From positions 1-23,748 of the IMG/VR virus record IMGVR_UViG_3300040960_001307: DNA of 23,748 nucleotides. One strand, written 5' to 3'. The translations under genes were made by a program, and so were the position numbers. The DNA comes from a virus. Every line of letters starts with the position of its first letter. Positions within the stretch are counted from its first letter, which is position 1. The notes beneath the pieces are model-generated. The model was not told the DNA's origin. It saw only the letters and a list, made by a program, of their open reading frames with translations, and did no database searches. Positions 7,118-14,241 of this stretch are shown here, in pieces.

Positions 7118-8943
7118 CAGTAGATGTTGTAGTAGTCGTTGATGTTCGTCTCGATGCCTGTGCGGTTGGTGCTTTGGTCAGAGTTGTAGTAGATGCACTC
7201 TTGGACATATCCGTAAAATGGAACTATGTTTGTTGCTTGCGTTCCTATTGAAATTTTCGTGTTTGCGGCCGCTACATTTGCGCTTGTTGTTAATGTGCCC
7301 CCATTTATCGCTGCAAAATCTCCCGCGTTGTCCGCTCCGAAGTAATGCAAGTTGAGTCCTTGTTCATTCCCGGCGTACACGGTTTGCGTTGACGAAGAAA
7401 GAATGCGCCATTCCGTTAAGGTAAAAAACACAAAGCATTCCGGAGTAAAAAACAACGCGCGGGTTGTGCTGCCGCCGCTAATGTTTCCTACTGCAAAATT
7501 TGTCGCTGTCCCCGTTGCGCTAACTGTGCCGCTGTTCAAATAATCGCCTGCAAAAAGCGCAGCGGGCAAGTTGTTGTCTTCGTCTAAAATTACTCCCGTA
7601 CTGCTGTCGCAAATCTTCGGCTGACTTCCAGTTGCCTCCTGCTCCGCATCATTCCCTCCCGGACCTTGGTCGTACCAAACTTTGACGAAGCCGTTGGTGC
7701 CTGCACAGAAAGCCTCCAGAGAAGCCGTGTCGAGGTTGCCCTGCCCATCGAAGTAGATGTCCAACTCGTCGTTGTTGGACTCCCTCCTGACACGCACCGC
7801 AGGCCCCGTATAGGCCGAGCGAAGGCGACGCAAGGAATAAGCCGCAGCAGCACCCTCGTAGTTGTCGAGAAGGTACGGGGTAGGCTTGGGGAAAACGTAG
7901 CGGCTGCGCTGGTCCATGATGAGCACTCTGCGGTCTGTGGAGTCCGCCACCCGCATCTTGGTGACAGGGAACGGGACGGGCTTGCTTGGCTTGGTGGCTT
8001 CCATCCCCACGGTGACCGTGGTAGCGTTGCTGCCCTCTACGAGGCGGAACTCGATGTCGTGGCCTTCATTGGTGGTAATGGAGAGCTTGTCGTCTACCCT
8101 GTATCCTTGGCCTGCGTCGGTGGCTTCAATCAGGACGAGCTTCCCGAGGGTGTCGAATTGGTACTTGAACTTCCCGCCCGAGCCTGTGCCTGTGAGGGTG
8201 GTCGCTGCTATCCCTCCCCCCGAGGCTGCCCCCGTATGGGTGTGGGTTCCGTTGCATATCCCCGGCACTTGGTTCTGTACTCGGCTGAAGGAATCCCAGC
8301 TCCTCGTGACGGCTTCGGTAGTGGTAGGGATGTACTCGGTGGCTTTGTCGGCTGCTTCGAGTTGTGCGTCTTGGATGTAAATAGTACCCACGCCAGTCAC
8401 AATCCTTGCGTAATAAACTGTGCCCGTGTTATTGGTTGTTACACTGCAACGATACCACCCACCACCAACGTCTGTAATATCCGCACTTATCACGTCACCA
8501 AAATCAGTACCTAATGAACCAGCAGCAGACAAATTAAAAACTTGACCATTGGTACCAGCGGATGTAAAAACATCCAAAGTAAATTGACTTAGTGTGCCTT
8601 GTTTGGCATATATCGAAAATGTTGAAACACCAACCTGACTGTAATCCTGATAAATTGAAAACGAGGTCGATGTGCTATTCAATAGCCAAGCATCATTTGT
8701 TCCATCGTATCCGTTTTGTCCGCTTGTTAAAGTTGCGCTATTTAATACCCACTTGGTATCAAACTGATTCGACTGGAGGATAAGATTTGTCCGTGGCACC
8801 ACGAGGGGGGCGGGGTATTCCTTCCCGACGGGGGATACCTCCACGGAGAAGTCGTTGTCCTCTCCTGCTGCGATGTATCCGTTGATGGTCTGTACGTCGG
8901 AGGTGTTGTTGCCCGTGAAGGCTTTGCGAAGTTTCCAGTTCAT
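7117..8943 (-). CDS. Receptor-binding-type tail protein with carbohydrate-binding modules
   Basis: This protein has 608 residues and a mosaic build. Residues 1-49 and about 213-342 form a beta domain shared with the 179-residue paralogue at 5610-6149. Between them, residues 50-212 form an inserted module beginning RTNLILQSNQFDTKW and ending QLEAADKATEYIPTTTEA. This is the RTNLL...QLE...YIPT pattern known from carbohydrate-binding modules of phage tail proteins. From about residue 368 (AYSLRRLRSAYTGPAVRVRR, then VWYDQGPGGNDAEQ) it resembles the lectin-like arabinofuranosidase-B-type domains found in phage tails, and it closes with GYVQECIYYNSDQSTNRTGI and NINDYYNIY. The role is probably surface glycan recognition. 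The inserted module and residues 435-585 are clearly more AT-rich than the rest, suggesting exchange by recombination. The start overlaps the previous stop as ATGA. Confidence 0.8.
   Translation of the reverse strand: MNWKLRKAFTGNNTSDVQTINGYIAAGEDNDFSVEVSPVGKEYPAPLVVPRTNLILQSNQFDTKWVLNSATLTSGQNGYDGTNDAWLLNSTSTSFSIYQDYSQVGVSTFSIYAKQGTLSQFTLDVFTSAGTNGQVFNLSAAGSLGTDFGDVISADITDVGGGWYRCSVTTNNTGTVYYARIVTGVGTIYIQDAQLEAADKATEYIPTTTEAVTRSWDSFSRVQNQVPGICNGTHTHTGAASGGGIAATTLTGTGSGGKFKYQFDTLGKLVLIEATDAGQGYRVDDKLSITTNEGHDIEFRLVEGSNATTVTVGMEATKPSKPVPFPVTKMRVADSTDRRVLIMDQRSRYVFPKPTPYLLDNYEGAAAAYSLRRLRSAYTGPAVRVRRESNNDELDIYFDGQGNLDTASLEAFCAGTNGFVKVWYDQGPGGNDAEQEATGSQPKICDSSTGVILDEDNNLPAALFAGDYLNSGTVSATGTATNFAVGNISGGSTTRALFFTPECFVFFTLTEWRILSSSTQTVYAGNEQGLNLHYFGADNAGDFAAINGGTLTTSANVAAANTKISIGTQATNIVPFYGYVQECIYYNSDQSTNRTGIETNINDYYNIY
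8307..8796. other. Inserted carbohydrate-binding-type module within the 608-residue tail gene
   Basis: This segment codes for residues 50-212 of the tail protein. It is absent from the otherwise alignable paralogue at 5610-6149. Most of it (about 8375-8795) is visibly richer in A and T and uses different codons from the flanks. The edges are estimated by eye to within roughly 10 codons. Confidence 0.65.
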
Positions 8944-9398
8944 TTGATGGGGTTGTTGCAGGAGTCGTACAAGTAAGGAACCGCGATGGCTATGTCCAAG
9001 AGGCAGCCCGCCAAGACGTTCGATTGTGTCTCTTCCAAGGGTGTCACGCTGGCACTGCTCACCGTGTAGTTATATCCGAAGGTGAAGATGACACCCCCCG
9101 TCTCGATGTCTGCGAGGATGTCCTCGGCTATCTGCTCCGAGTCGCTGAAGGCTTCCTGTTGATGCGTCACCTTGTCGGTCTCCGAAGGTGGGAGGGTGAG
9201 GATGTACAGCTCGAGGTTGTACGTCTTGGTTCGGTCGGTGTTGTAATCGGCTCCCGTATATACCAAGTGGACGAGAGGGTAGCGTTCAAACTTGTCAAGA
9301 TCCACATCCGAGGGACTCCCGTGGGAGAAGGTCTGAATCATGGCATGATTCGAGCAGAACTTCTCGAAGCGGTTGACGATGTTGTTGTAGGTAATCAT
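8940..9398 (-). CDS. Tail-completion/terminator-like protein
   Basis: This 152-residue protein starts MITYNNIVNRFEKFCSNHAM at the ATG at 9398, which overlaps the stop of the shifted frame of the preceding gene as ATGA. It shows alternating beta and alpha elements, a TYNLELYILTLPPSETD strand-rich middle, then a helical QQEAFSDSEQIAEDILADIE segment and a C-terminal strand pair. This length and layout resemble the tail terminator or completion proteins that sit between neck and tail genes in Bacteroidota phages. I assign the role from layout and position. There is no membrane segment or catalytic motif. Confidence 0.65.
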   Translation of the reverse strand: MITYNNIVNRFEKFCSNHAMIQTFSHGSPSDVDLDKFERYPLVHLVYTGADYNTDRTKTYNLELYILTLPPSETDKVTHQQEAFSDSEQIAEDILADIETGGVIFTFGYNYTVSSASVTPLEETQSNVLAGCLLDIAIAVPYLYDSCNNPIK

Positions 9399-9616
9399 TG
9401 CTTGCGCTTATGTTCGAGGTCCTTCAGGAATGCGAGGTGGGTGAAGAGGTGGCCGATAGGCGAAGCCGTAACCGCATCCATCTTGAGATAATCCTCCCCA
9501 GCCAAGGAGAAGAGGAGCGGGTACCATCCCCACTTCTCAGCAAACGCATCGCCTCCCTCGTTGTTTGAATCAAAGAGGACTGCAAAGTGGTCAGCAGTTC
9601 TCGTTCGGTAGTCCAA
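9395..9616 (-). CDS. Downstream (-1 frame) half of split tail-block gene
   Basis: The frame has no ATG, and its first codon after the T9 run is TTG at 9616. It encodes about 73 residues, including FAEKWGWYPLLFSLAGEDYL, a KWGW-type block that I recall in single-frame small proteins of other Bacteroidota phage tail regions. Protein-like composition and the stop position mark this as the genuine C-terminal half: the stop forms an ATGA overlap with the next gene, as at most other junctions. The 0-frame continuation instead ends at 9424 in Ser/Arg/Leu-rich sequence that looks like shadow. It is most likely made by a -1 frameshift on the T run from the upstream half, giving a fused protein of about 227 residues. 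Confidence 0.65.
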   Translation of the reverse strand: MDYRTRTADHFAVLFDSNNEGGDAFAEKWGWYPLLFSLAGEDYLKMDAVTASPIGHLFTHLAFLKDLEHKRKQ

Positions 9617-10077
9617 AAAAAAAGCAACGCTCCCGAGACGAGAGGGGCAGGCATCTCCAGAAACGCCTCAGCGTCTTCTTTTGCCGTGTATGGGGCTATG
9701 GTATACTTATCGCCCCAACGTCTGTCTATGGGCCTATAAAGGACGCTCATGGCTTTGTGGGCGTTCCTCCAGAAGTCCTTGGTGTAGTCCTCCATATCAA
9801 TCCACTCCCCCGTCGAGAATTCTTCCCAGTTCGGGATGAAGCCGTAGGTCACCCCTCCCAGTTCTATGATAGGCTTGTGTTGGGCCTGTTCCTTCTGGAG
9901 TAGGGTGGTGAGGTGTGTGTCGGCTTCTGTGATGAGGACACGAGGCATCGCTCGTAGCTTGTCGTAGGGTACGCCTGTGACTGCCGAAACCCGCTTCACA
10001 GGGTCGGTGTCTGATTCCAAGGCCATGAGGTGGCGAAGGGTGAGGTCAGCATAGTGGGCAGGCAAGCGAAGCTCCAT
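9424..10077 (-). CDS. Upstream (0 frame) half of split tail-block gene, possible tail assembly chaperone
   Basis: The start chosen is the ATG at 10077 (MELRLPAHYADLTLRHLMAL). It follows an AT-rich 35-base leader after the terminase stop; an ATG at 10125 would overlap the terminase by 14 bases and is an alternative. About 154 residues, up to LVSGALLFF, look like a real protein. Beyond the T9 run the frame stays open to 9424 but the sequence loses protein character. The gene lies between the large terminase and tail completion. By analogy with lambda G/GT-type genes, both a short unshifted and a longer shifted product may be made. Chaperone identity is inferred from position and frameshift. Confidence 0.6.
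   Translation of the reverse strand: MELRLPAHYADLTLRHLMALESDTDPVKRVSAVTGVPYDKLRAMPRVLITEADTHLTTLLQKEQAQHKPIIELGGVTYGFIPNWEEFSTGEWIDMEDYTKDFWRNAHKAMSVLYRPIDRRWGDKYTIAPYTAKEDAEAFLEMPAPLVSGALLFFWTTERELLTTLQSSLIQTTREAMRLLRSGDGTRSSSPWLGRIISRWMRLRLRLSATSSPTSHS
9615..9623 (-). promoter_or_regulatory. Slippery T9 run, candidate -1 frameshift site
   Basis: On the minus strand the 0 frame reads CTT TTT TTT TGG, which contains a perfect T_TTT_TTT heptamer. A -1 slip gives TTG GAC and enters the downstream frame. Starting 16 bases after the run is a possible 5-bp hairpin (ACTGC at 9598-9594 with GCAGT at 9583-9579); GGACT/AGTCC could pair instead. A missing T in the assembly or transcriptional slippage would explain the same layout. 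Confidence 0.55.
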
Positions 10078-10111
10078 ATCTGTATAAGTAAAAAGAGGGT
10101 GATTTCTCAAG

Positions 10112-11266
10112 TTATCCGAGGGCATATTTCCCAAAGTTCGGATTCGTTTGGTTCCAAGTGATGGCATAGCGGCTCGCATCGAGGAAGTGGTTGAAGGCAT
10201 CCACGGGTTCGTTGAGCCTCCGACCGTTCTTGTCTTCCTTCCACTTGTAGTTCCTCAGCTCCTTGATTCCGTTGATACTTCGCTCGGTGATGAGGAGCGG
10301 ACGTGAGCGGAGGAAGTCGATGCCCGAGCGTACCGAGTCGGGACCTTTGCGGGCTGGGTGTACGTTGAGTCCGTGGCCGTGGATGTCGTCGATGCTCTTG
10401 GGTTCTGCCGAGTCCGCCACGATCATCGTCTTGCCTACCTCTGCATCGCGGAGGGTGCGTGCTATGTCTGCATTCGTGAGTCCGGTGGCGTAGCATACCT
10501 CATCGAGGCAGAAGGCATGACCATCGGTGTATACCTTCACGATGGCTGTGGGGTCGTTGGTATATCCGAAGTCAAGGCCCACCGTCATGAGCTTCCACCC
10601 ATCGGGGACCTCGGGTACTGTCTTCCAATGCGTGAGAATAGTGGCCCGAGAGACACCCCGCTCTCCGAGTCCGTAGACCCTCCAGTAGTCGGGGTCTGCC
10701 TCTTGGAGTCGCTCAATCTCTTGAACGGTGGACGGGGGGAGGAAGGGGTTGTCGAGGTAGGTGGTTTGGAAGAAGGCGTGGTCATCGCGGGTTAGGATGT
10801 GGTCGTATATCCAGTGGAACTCATCGGAGGGGTTGTAGTCGATGATGGCTCTCCCGGTGGTGCGGAGCATAAGCTGCCTCCAATCTTCGAGGGTGAGTTC
10901 GTTCGCTTCATTGACGAAGAGAATATCGCGCTTTCTTCCCCTGACTTTCTGTGGTTGGTCGACACTTATGAACTCCACCATGTTACCAAAGAGGATGTAT
11001 GTGGCTTCGGACTTGTTGTGGAGCTCCGGGTTGTAGAGGTCCTCCCTTTCGAGTATCTCGAAGAAGTCCCTCATGACCGAGGCTCTGATGGCTGGGAACG
11101 TCTTGCGGGCTATGGTGATGACCGCCCCCGAGTTCTCGTTGCGATGGCACAGCTCGATGAGAGCCGTGAGGATAGAATAGGTCTTGCCCGAGCGTGTGCC
11201 TCCTTGGTGTACTTGAATCTTGGCTGGGCAGGTGGTGACGTGGTAGTATGTGGCAGGCTGTCTCAA
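10112..11266 (-). CDS. Terminase large subunit
   Basis: The protein is the DNA-packaging motor ATPase and nuclease. Counted from the chosen start it has 384 residues. Walker A GGTRSGKT is at 22-29, Walker B RDILFVNEA at 113-121, and the RNase-H-like nuclease residues are in VGLDFGYTNDPTA (Asp 232), MIVADSAEP (Asp 285) and HFLDASRYA (Asp 363). Length is normal for a compact phage terminase. I chose the TTG at 11266 because it overlaps the small-subunit stop as TTGA, matching the coupling used elsewhere in this genome; a GTG at 11293 would add nine residues. It acts with the small subunit encoded just before it and docks on the portal. Confidence 0.93.
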   Translation of the reverse strand: MRQPATYYHVTTCPAKIQVHQGGTRSGKTYSILTALIELCHRNENSGAVITIARKTFPAIRASVMRDFFEILEREDLYNPELHNKSEATYILFGNMVEFISVDQPQKVRGRKRDILFVNEANELTLEDWRQLMLRTTGRAIIDYNPSDEFHWIYDHILTRDDHAFFQTTYLDNPFLPPSTVQEIERLQEADPDYWRVYGLGERGVSRATILTHWKTVPEVPDGWKLMTVGLDFGYTNDPTAIVKVYTDGHAFCLDEVCYATGLTNADIARTLRDAEVGKTMIVADSAEPKSIDDIHGHGLNVHPARKGPDSVRSGIDFLRSRPLLITERSINGIKELRNYKWKEDKNGRRLNEPVDAFNHFLDASRYAITWNQTNPNFGKYALG

Positions 11267-11622
11267 CTCACCGTTGTGGTGTCCGTGAACCACGAGAGGG
11301 GCTTCTTCTCTGCCACCTCAATCTCTTGGCGTTCGATGTATCCCCTGCCCTTGCCTTTGGTCTTCAGGAAGAAGATGGTGGCGGCTGGGTTGCCTTCCTT
11401 GATGAGCTTGTGGAGGTGGCTCTCTGCGAAGTCGAGCACCCGCCCGTCGATAGCTTGGACGGCCTGCTTGTAGTCGGGGTCATCCTTCATCCATTGGTAG
11501 TGGGTAGTCCTCCCGATGCCTACCGCATTGCAAGCTGTCGTCACGATTCCCAGCGAACGCTCCAAGGCTTCGAGCATCTGGTCTTTTTTGGTGTTCGTCC
11601 TGTTCTGTTTTACTGCTTCCAT
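11263..11622 (-). CDS. Terminase small subunit
   Basis: This 119-residue protein carries an N-terminal helix-turn-helix (about residues 15-48: QMLEALERSLGIVTTACNAV followed by GIGRTTHYQWMKDDPDY). After it come a helical oligomerisation region, the LHKLIKEGNPAATIFFLKTK segment and RGYIERQEIEV. The segment order is typical of small terminase subunits that recognise the packaging site and recruit the large subunit. It overlaps the methyltransferase gene by 13 bases upstream and the large subunit downstream. A packaging site is often in or near this gene, but I see no clear repeat array here. Confidence 0.85.
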   Translation of the reverse strand: MEAVKQNRTNTKKDQMLEALERSLGIVTTACNAVGIGRTTHYQWMKDDPDYKQAVQAIDGRVLDFAESHLHKLIKEGNPAATIFFLKTKGKGRGYIERQEIEVAEKKPLSWFTDTTTVS

Positions 11623-12791
11623 AGCTCTGCCTTTTTACCTGTGAAGTCCTCCCATCGCTTGACGATTACGTCGCAGTATTTGGGGTCGAGTTCCATGCCG
11701 TAGCATTTGCGCCCTGTCTTTTCCGCCGCAATAAATGCCGAACCACCACCCGCGAATGGGTCGACGATGTTTTCCGACTCTACTTGCCGCAGTAGCGTTT
11801 CAAGTAATTCGACGGGCTTGGGTGTTGCGTGTTCGGCTTCTCTGTCCCTCTTGCATTGTATAACGTTTGGGGTTTTTCCGTCGCCAATTTTCCCGGCCAA
11901 CCTTGACCCAAACAAACACAACTCGTGTTGATTTCTAAAGGGCATTCCCATGCCCATCTGTACCTTGTCCCAAACAATCATATTGCGAACGCGGTATCCT
12001 TTGGCCTCCGCGATGTCTTGATTGTGTACCCACATTTTCCAATCGCAGAAAACAAAGGCCGTGTGAGCGGTGCGCAAGTTTGCCAGCACCTTGTCCATGA
12101 GTGCGACATATCCCCGGGTTGACAGGTTGTCGTTTTCAATTTTCTTTTGACCTCTTGCGCCAATGCTTCCGGAGGTTTTCCCGCTTTCTTGGAATCCACC
12201 TGAGGAATAAGGCGGGTCGGTTAAAATGATTTCGGGCTCGGTTCCATTCATAAGCAATGCAACATGGTCGGCGTTGGTCGAGTCGCCACACATGACGCGG
12301 TGGTCTCCTAATATCCAGAGGTCGCCCGGTTTGGTCTTGGGTTCTTCGGGAACCTCTGGCACATCGTCGGGGTCTGTCAGTCCTTCGGTTGGTTCATCTT
12401 CAAACGGGATTTCCAAGCCCCAGTCACCCAGTTCTTCTGCGTCCCATTCGTTGGCAAGCATATCCCAGTCCCACTCCCCGAAGGCGAGGTTATCCTTGAT
12501 GATGAACTCCTTGTGTTTGGCTTCCTCCCACGAAGCGATGTAGACGGGGACTTCCTTGAGTCCTGCCTCCTGTGCTGCCTTCAATCTCATGTTACCACCC
12601 AACACCACGAAGTCGGGGTCGACTACGATGGGACGTGCCTCGAGCATCTCGGGGAATTCCCGCAGGCTCTTCACCAGCTTCTGGAGTTGGTCCTTCCGAA
12701 TCGAGCGTGGGTTATTCGGGTTCGTCTTCAGCTTGCTGGTCGCGATAAGCATCTGCTGCGTTGAGGATGTTTCTGAGGGTTTCTCTGACAT
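11610..12791 (-). CDS. ParB-like/DNA methyltransferase fusion
   Basis: This protein has 393 residues. The N-terminal ParB/sulfiredoxin-type domain (about residues 14-125) shows NPNNPRSIRKDQLQKLVKSL and the GGNMR box at 65-69. An acidic Pro/Glu linker (130-155) follows. The DNA amino-methyltransferase domain has DPPY at 192-195 and the cofactor loop DPFAGGGS at 344-351, i.e. the beta-class order (motif IV before motif I). It should methylate adenine-N6 or cytosine-N4 in phage DNA. The ATG at 12791 overlaps the upstream gene by 80 bases; an ATG at 12752 is a good alternative that still covers both domains. Base use in roughly 11700-12300 differs from the rest, with fewer GAGG-type codons and more AT, so the methyltransferase part may have been exchanged. 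Confidence 0.9.
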   Translation of the reverse strand: MSEKPSETSSTQQMLIATSKLKTNPNNPRSIRKDQLQKLVKSLREFPEMLEARPIVVDPDFVVLGGNMRLKAAQEAGLKEVPVYIASWEEAKHKEFIIKDNLAFGEWDWDMLANEWDAEELGDWGLEIPFEDEPTEGLTDPDDVPEVPEEPKTKPGDLWILGDHRVMCGDSTNADHVALLMNGTEPEIILTDPPYSSGGFQESGKTSGSIGARGQKKIENDNLSTRGYVALMDKVLANLRTAHTAFVFCDWKMWVHNQDIAEAKGYRVRNMIVWDKVQMGMGMPFRNQHELCLFGSRLAGKIGDGKTPNVIQCKRDREAEHATPKPVELLETLLRQVESENIVDPFAGGGSAFIAAEKTGRKCYGMELDPKYCDVIVKRWEDFTGKKAELWKQ

Positions 12792-12948
12792 GGTAGTCGT
12801 TGATTGCGATGTTCAAAAGTAGCTCCCACGATTCTGCCGAAGGATAGAAGGCTCCGAGTTCGGCTTGCGTCTCTCCGGTCTTCTTCATGGTGAAGAGTAT
12901 CCAGTCGTCGCTCTCGTTGAGCATCCGTTTGGCTTTGCGTGAGGTCAT
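12712..12948 (-). CDS. Hypothetical protein, 78 residues
   Basis: The start ATG overlaps the preceding stop as ATGA at 12948. The protein starts with a basic segment (MTSRKAKRMLNESDDWILFT), continues with mostly helical sequence, and has an acidic end (AYRDQQAEDEPE). The C-terminal 80 bases overlap the start of the methyltransferase gene in another frame. I recognise no family. It could be a small regulator, but no DNA-binding motif is evident. Confidence 0.65.
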   Translation of the reverse strand: MTSRKAKRMLNESDDWILFTMKKTGETQAELGAFYPSAESWELLLNIAINDYHVRETLRNILNAADAYRDQQAEDEPE

Positions 12949-13289
12949 GCGTTGAGGAATCGGTGGTACTTGTGGCGGAAGTTTCGGTCTACCTCGTAGA
13001 GCTCATTTCCCCTACGCACCGAATATACGGACGTTGAGTGGTCCCCGCGTCCCAAAATTTTCGAGATAGCCTTGTATCCGAAGCCGCAGTCACGGAGGTA
13101 CTTGGAGCATATATGTCGTGCGTCGCATATCTCACCCCTTCGGCCCTTGATGATTACGTCTTCCCACTTCACCCCGAGGATGACGACCCCTCGCTTGCAC
13201 CGTTCGAGGGCCACCCGCTTGTCGAGCTCTGGGACGTAGAGCTGGCCAACGGCTAAATAAAGGTGCGTCAGTAGGACTTTCTGCTCCAT
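12945..13289 (-). CDS. DnaA domain-IV-like DNA-binding protein
   Basis: This protein has 114 residues from the ATG at 13289; an ATG at 13301 would add four. The C-terminal half carries the hallmark of the DnaA C-terminal DNA-binding domain: DARHICSKYLRDCGFGYKAI followed by SKILGRGDHSTSVYSV. The LGRxDHST helix is the part that reads DnaA boxes. No ATPase domain is present, so this is a stand-alone DNA reader, perhaps acting on the phage origin or interfering with host DnaA. It overlaps the small 48-residue gene upstream and is coupled (ATGA) to the gene downstream. Confidence 0.8.
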   Translation of the reverse strand: MEQKVLLTHLYLAVGQLYVPELDKRVALERCKRGVVILGVKWEDVIIKGRRGEICDARHICSKYLRDCGFGYKAISKILGRGDHSTSVYSVRRGNELYEVDRNFRHKYHRFLNA

Positions 13290-13414
13290 TGAACGGCACA
13301 TATTGCGAGGCGTTGCTCCTCTTTTGGGAATTCTGTTTTCATGGTGTCATTGCTCATGCAGCGAGCGACGAAGTCGTCCATCTCTTCGGACGCTTTAGGA
13401 ATTGGAATCGGCAT
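13268..13414 (-). CDS. Small conserved phage protein, 48 residues
   Basis: This gene was found by reading the gap. The ATG at 13414 lies inside the end of the Cys-rich gene, and the TGA at 13268 lies just inside the start of the DnaA-like gene. The sequence includes MPIPIPKASEEMDDFVARCM and EFPKEEQRLAICAVQW. A very similar pattern (Pro-rich start, FxxRCM, then EFPxxxQRxAICxxxW) is familiar to me from small phage genes near portal or protease genes. Its biochemical role is unknown. Here it sits in the early block rather than beside head genes. Confidence 0.75.
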   Translation of the reverse strand: MPIPIPKASEEMDDFVARCMSNDTMKTEFPKEEQRLAICAVQWSRKSY

Positions 13415-13787
13415 TGTTTACTAAGGTTTCGAGTTCTTTCATGAGTTTGGAGTTGCACGGAGGACACGATCCGGCGGCTTTACCTGCCCCGAGGTACTTG
13501 TTGGCGAGCATGGTAAGCTCTCCCGTGGTGCGTAGCTTGTTGTCGCGGTTCAGGAATTCGCGTATCTGTTCTATATCCTCCGACTTGACGATGGCTTCCC
13601 ACTTACCCAGCGGACACGAAGCCGTCTTCAGGCGTGTCTTAGTGGGCATATGGCATCCACAGAGAGGGGAGTCGGTGAATGCTTCCTTCACCAAGGGTCC
13701 ACACGAGGAGGTCTTTTCTACGAAGTGCTCGCAGGAGCGGCATATCTCGAGGCGTTTACTTCTGATTTGTGCGCTTACTAATAACAT
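13395..13787 (-). CDS. Cys-rich, probably zinc-binding protein
   Basis: This protein has 130 residues. Cysteines at 16, 19, 29, 43, 45 and 58 (ICRSCEHFVEKTSSCG, PLCGCHMPTKT, SCPLGKW) form a likely zinc-binding N-terminal domain, and a second CPPC pair is at 108-111. The middle is a charged helix. The N-terminal part (RLEICRSCE, CGCHM, CPLGKW) matches small Cys-rich proteins common in Bacteroidota phages. It overlaps the sigma-factor gene by 32 bases upstream. Nucleic-acid binding is a reasonable guess but is not shown. Confidence 0.7.
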   Translation of the reverse strand: MLLVSAQIRSKRLEICRSCEHFVEKTSSCGPLVKEAFTDSPLCGCHMPTKTRLKTASCPLGKWEAIVKSEDIEQIREFLNRDNKLRTTGELTMLANKYLGAGKAAGSCPPCNSKLMKELETLVNNADSNS

Positions 13788-14241
13788 GGCGGAGCTTGTT
13801 CTTGGATTGACTGATGGACTCGTAGAGTACCGAGACGTTGATACCTGACTCCCGAGCTACCTGTGCCATACTCCACCCGTCAAGGTATAGAGAAAGCACC
13901 GTTCTATCAAACCACGAGAGATGGTTGGCCATAATCATCGCCTCTTCTCTTTTGATGGCTTCCGAGATGTCGTAGTCGGAGACGAGGGTATCGGTGGGTG
14001 TCTCATGGATTTCATAGAGTTTCCTGAAGAGGTTCTGTGCTTGGTTCCACATCGAGGTATGGAAGTATCCCGGGAGGTTGTCGATGATGTTCTGGTTGCT
14101 TTCGAGGGCGTTGATGCATTGTAGGTATGTGTGGTGCACGAGGTCGCGAGGGGAGTCGTGGAACCTGCGGGCCGTATGGACCAGCTCTTCGTAGTGCTTT
14201 ACGAACCACGCATCAAAGTCCCTTCGTGCTTCGGAGCTCAT
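13756..14241 (-). CDS. RNA polymerase sigma-70-type (ECF-like) factor
   Basis: This protein has 161 residues. An N-terminal region 2-like part (about residues 8-75) contains FDAWFVKHYEELVHTARRFH, then SPRDLVHHTYLQCINAL. After a linker comes a region 4-like helix-turn-helix (about 108-155: LSWFDRTVLSLYLDGWSMAQ, then VARESGINVSVLYESISQSK). This two-domain form is that of ECF-like sigma factors. Such a phage factor could redirect host polymerase to late promoters, although only one promoter with the normal Bacteroidota consensus is visible in this window. It overlaps the NinG-like gene by 29 bases. Confidence 0.8.
   Translation of the reverse strand: MSSEARRDFDAWFVKHYEELVHTARRFHDSPRDLVHHTYLQCINALESNQNIIDNLPGYFHTSMWNQAQNLFRKLYEIHETPTDTLVSDYDISEAIKREEAMIMANHLSWFDRTVLSLYLDGWSMAQVARESGINVSVLYESISQSKNKLRHVISKRTNQK

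Noticed and set aside
7666-8514. 282-residue plus-strand reading frame
   Set aside because: It is antisense to the receptor-binding gene, ends in low-complexity sequence where the composition changes, and shows no domain.
9424-9612. 0-frame continuation after the T9 run as the real C-terminus
   Set aside because: It is Ser/Arg/Leu-rich, ends 26 bases before the coupled start of the next gene, and the -1 frame fits that junction exactly. It may still be translated as the unshifted product.
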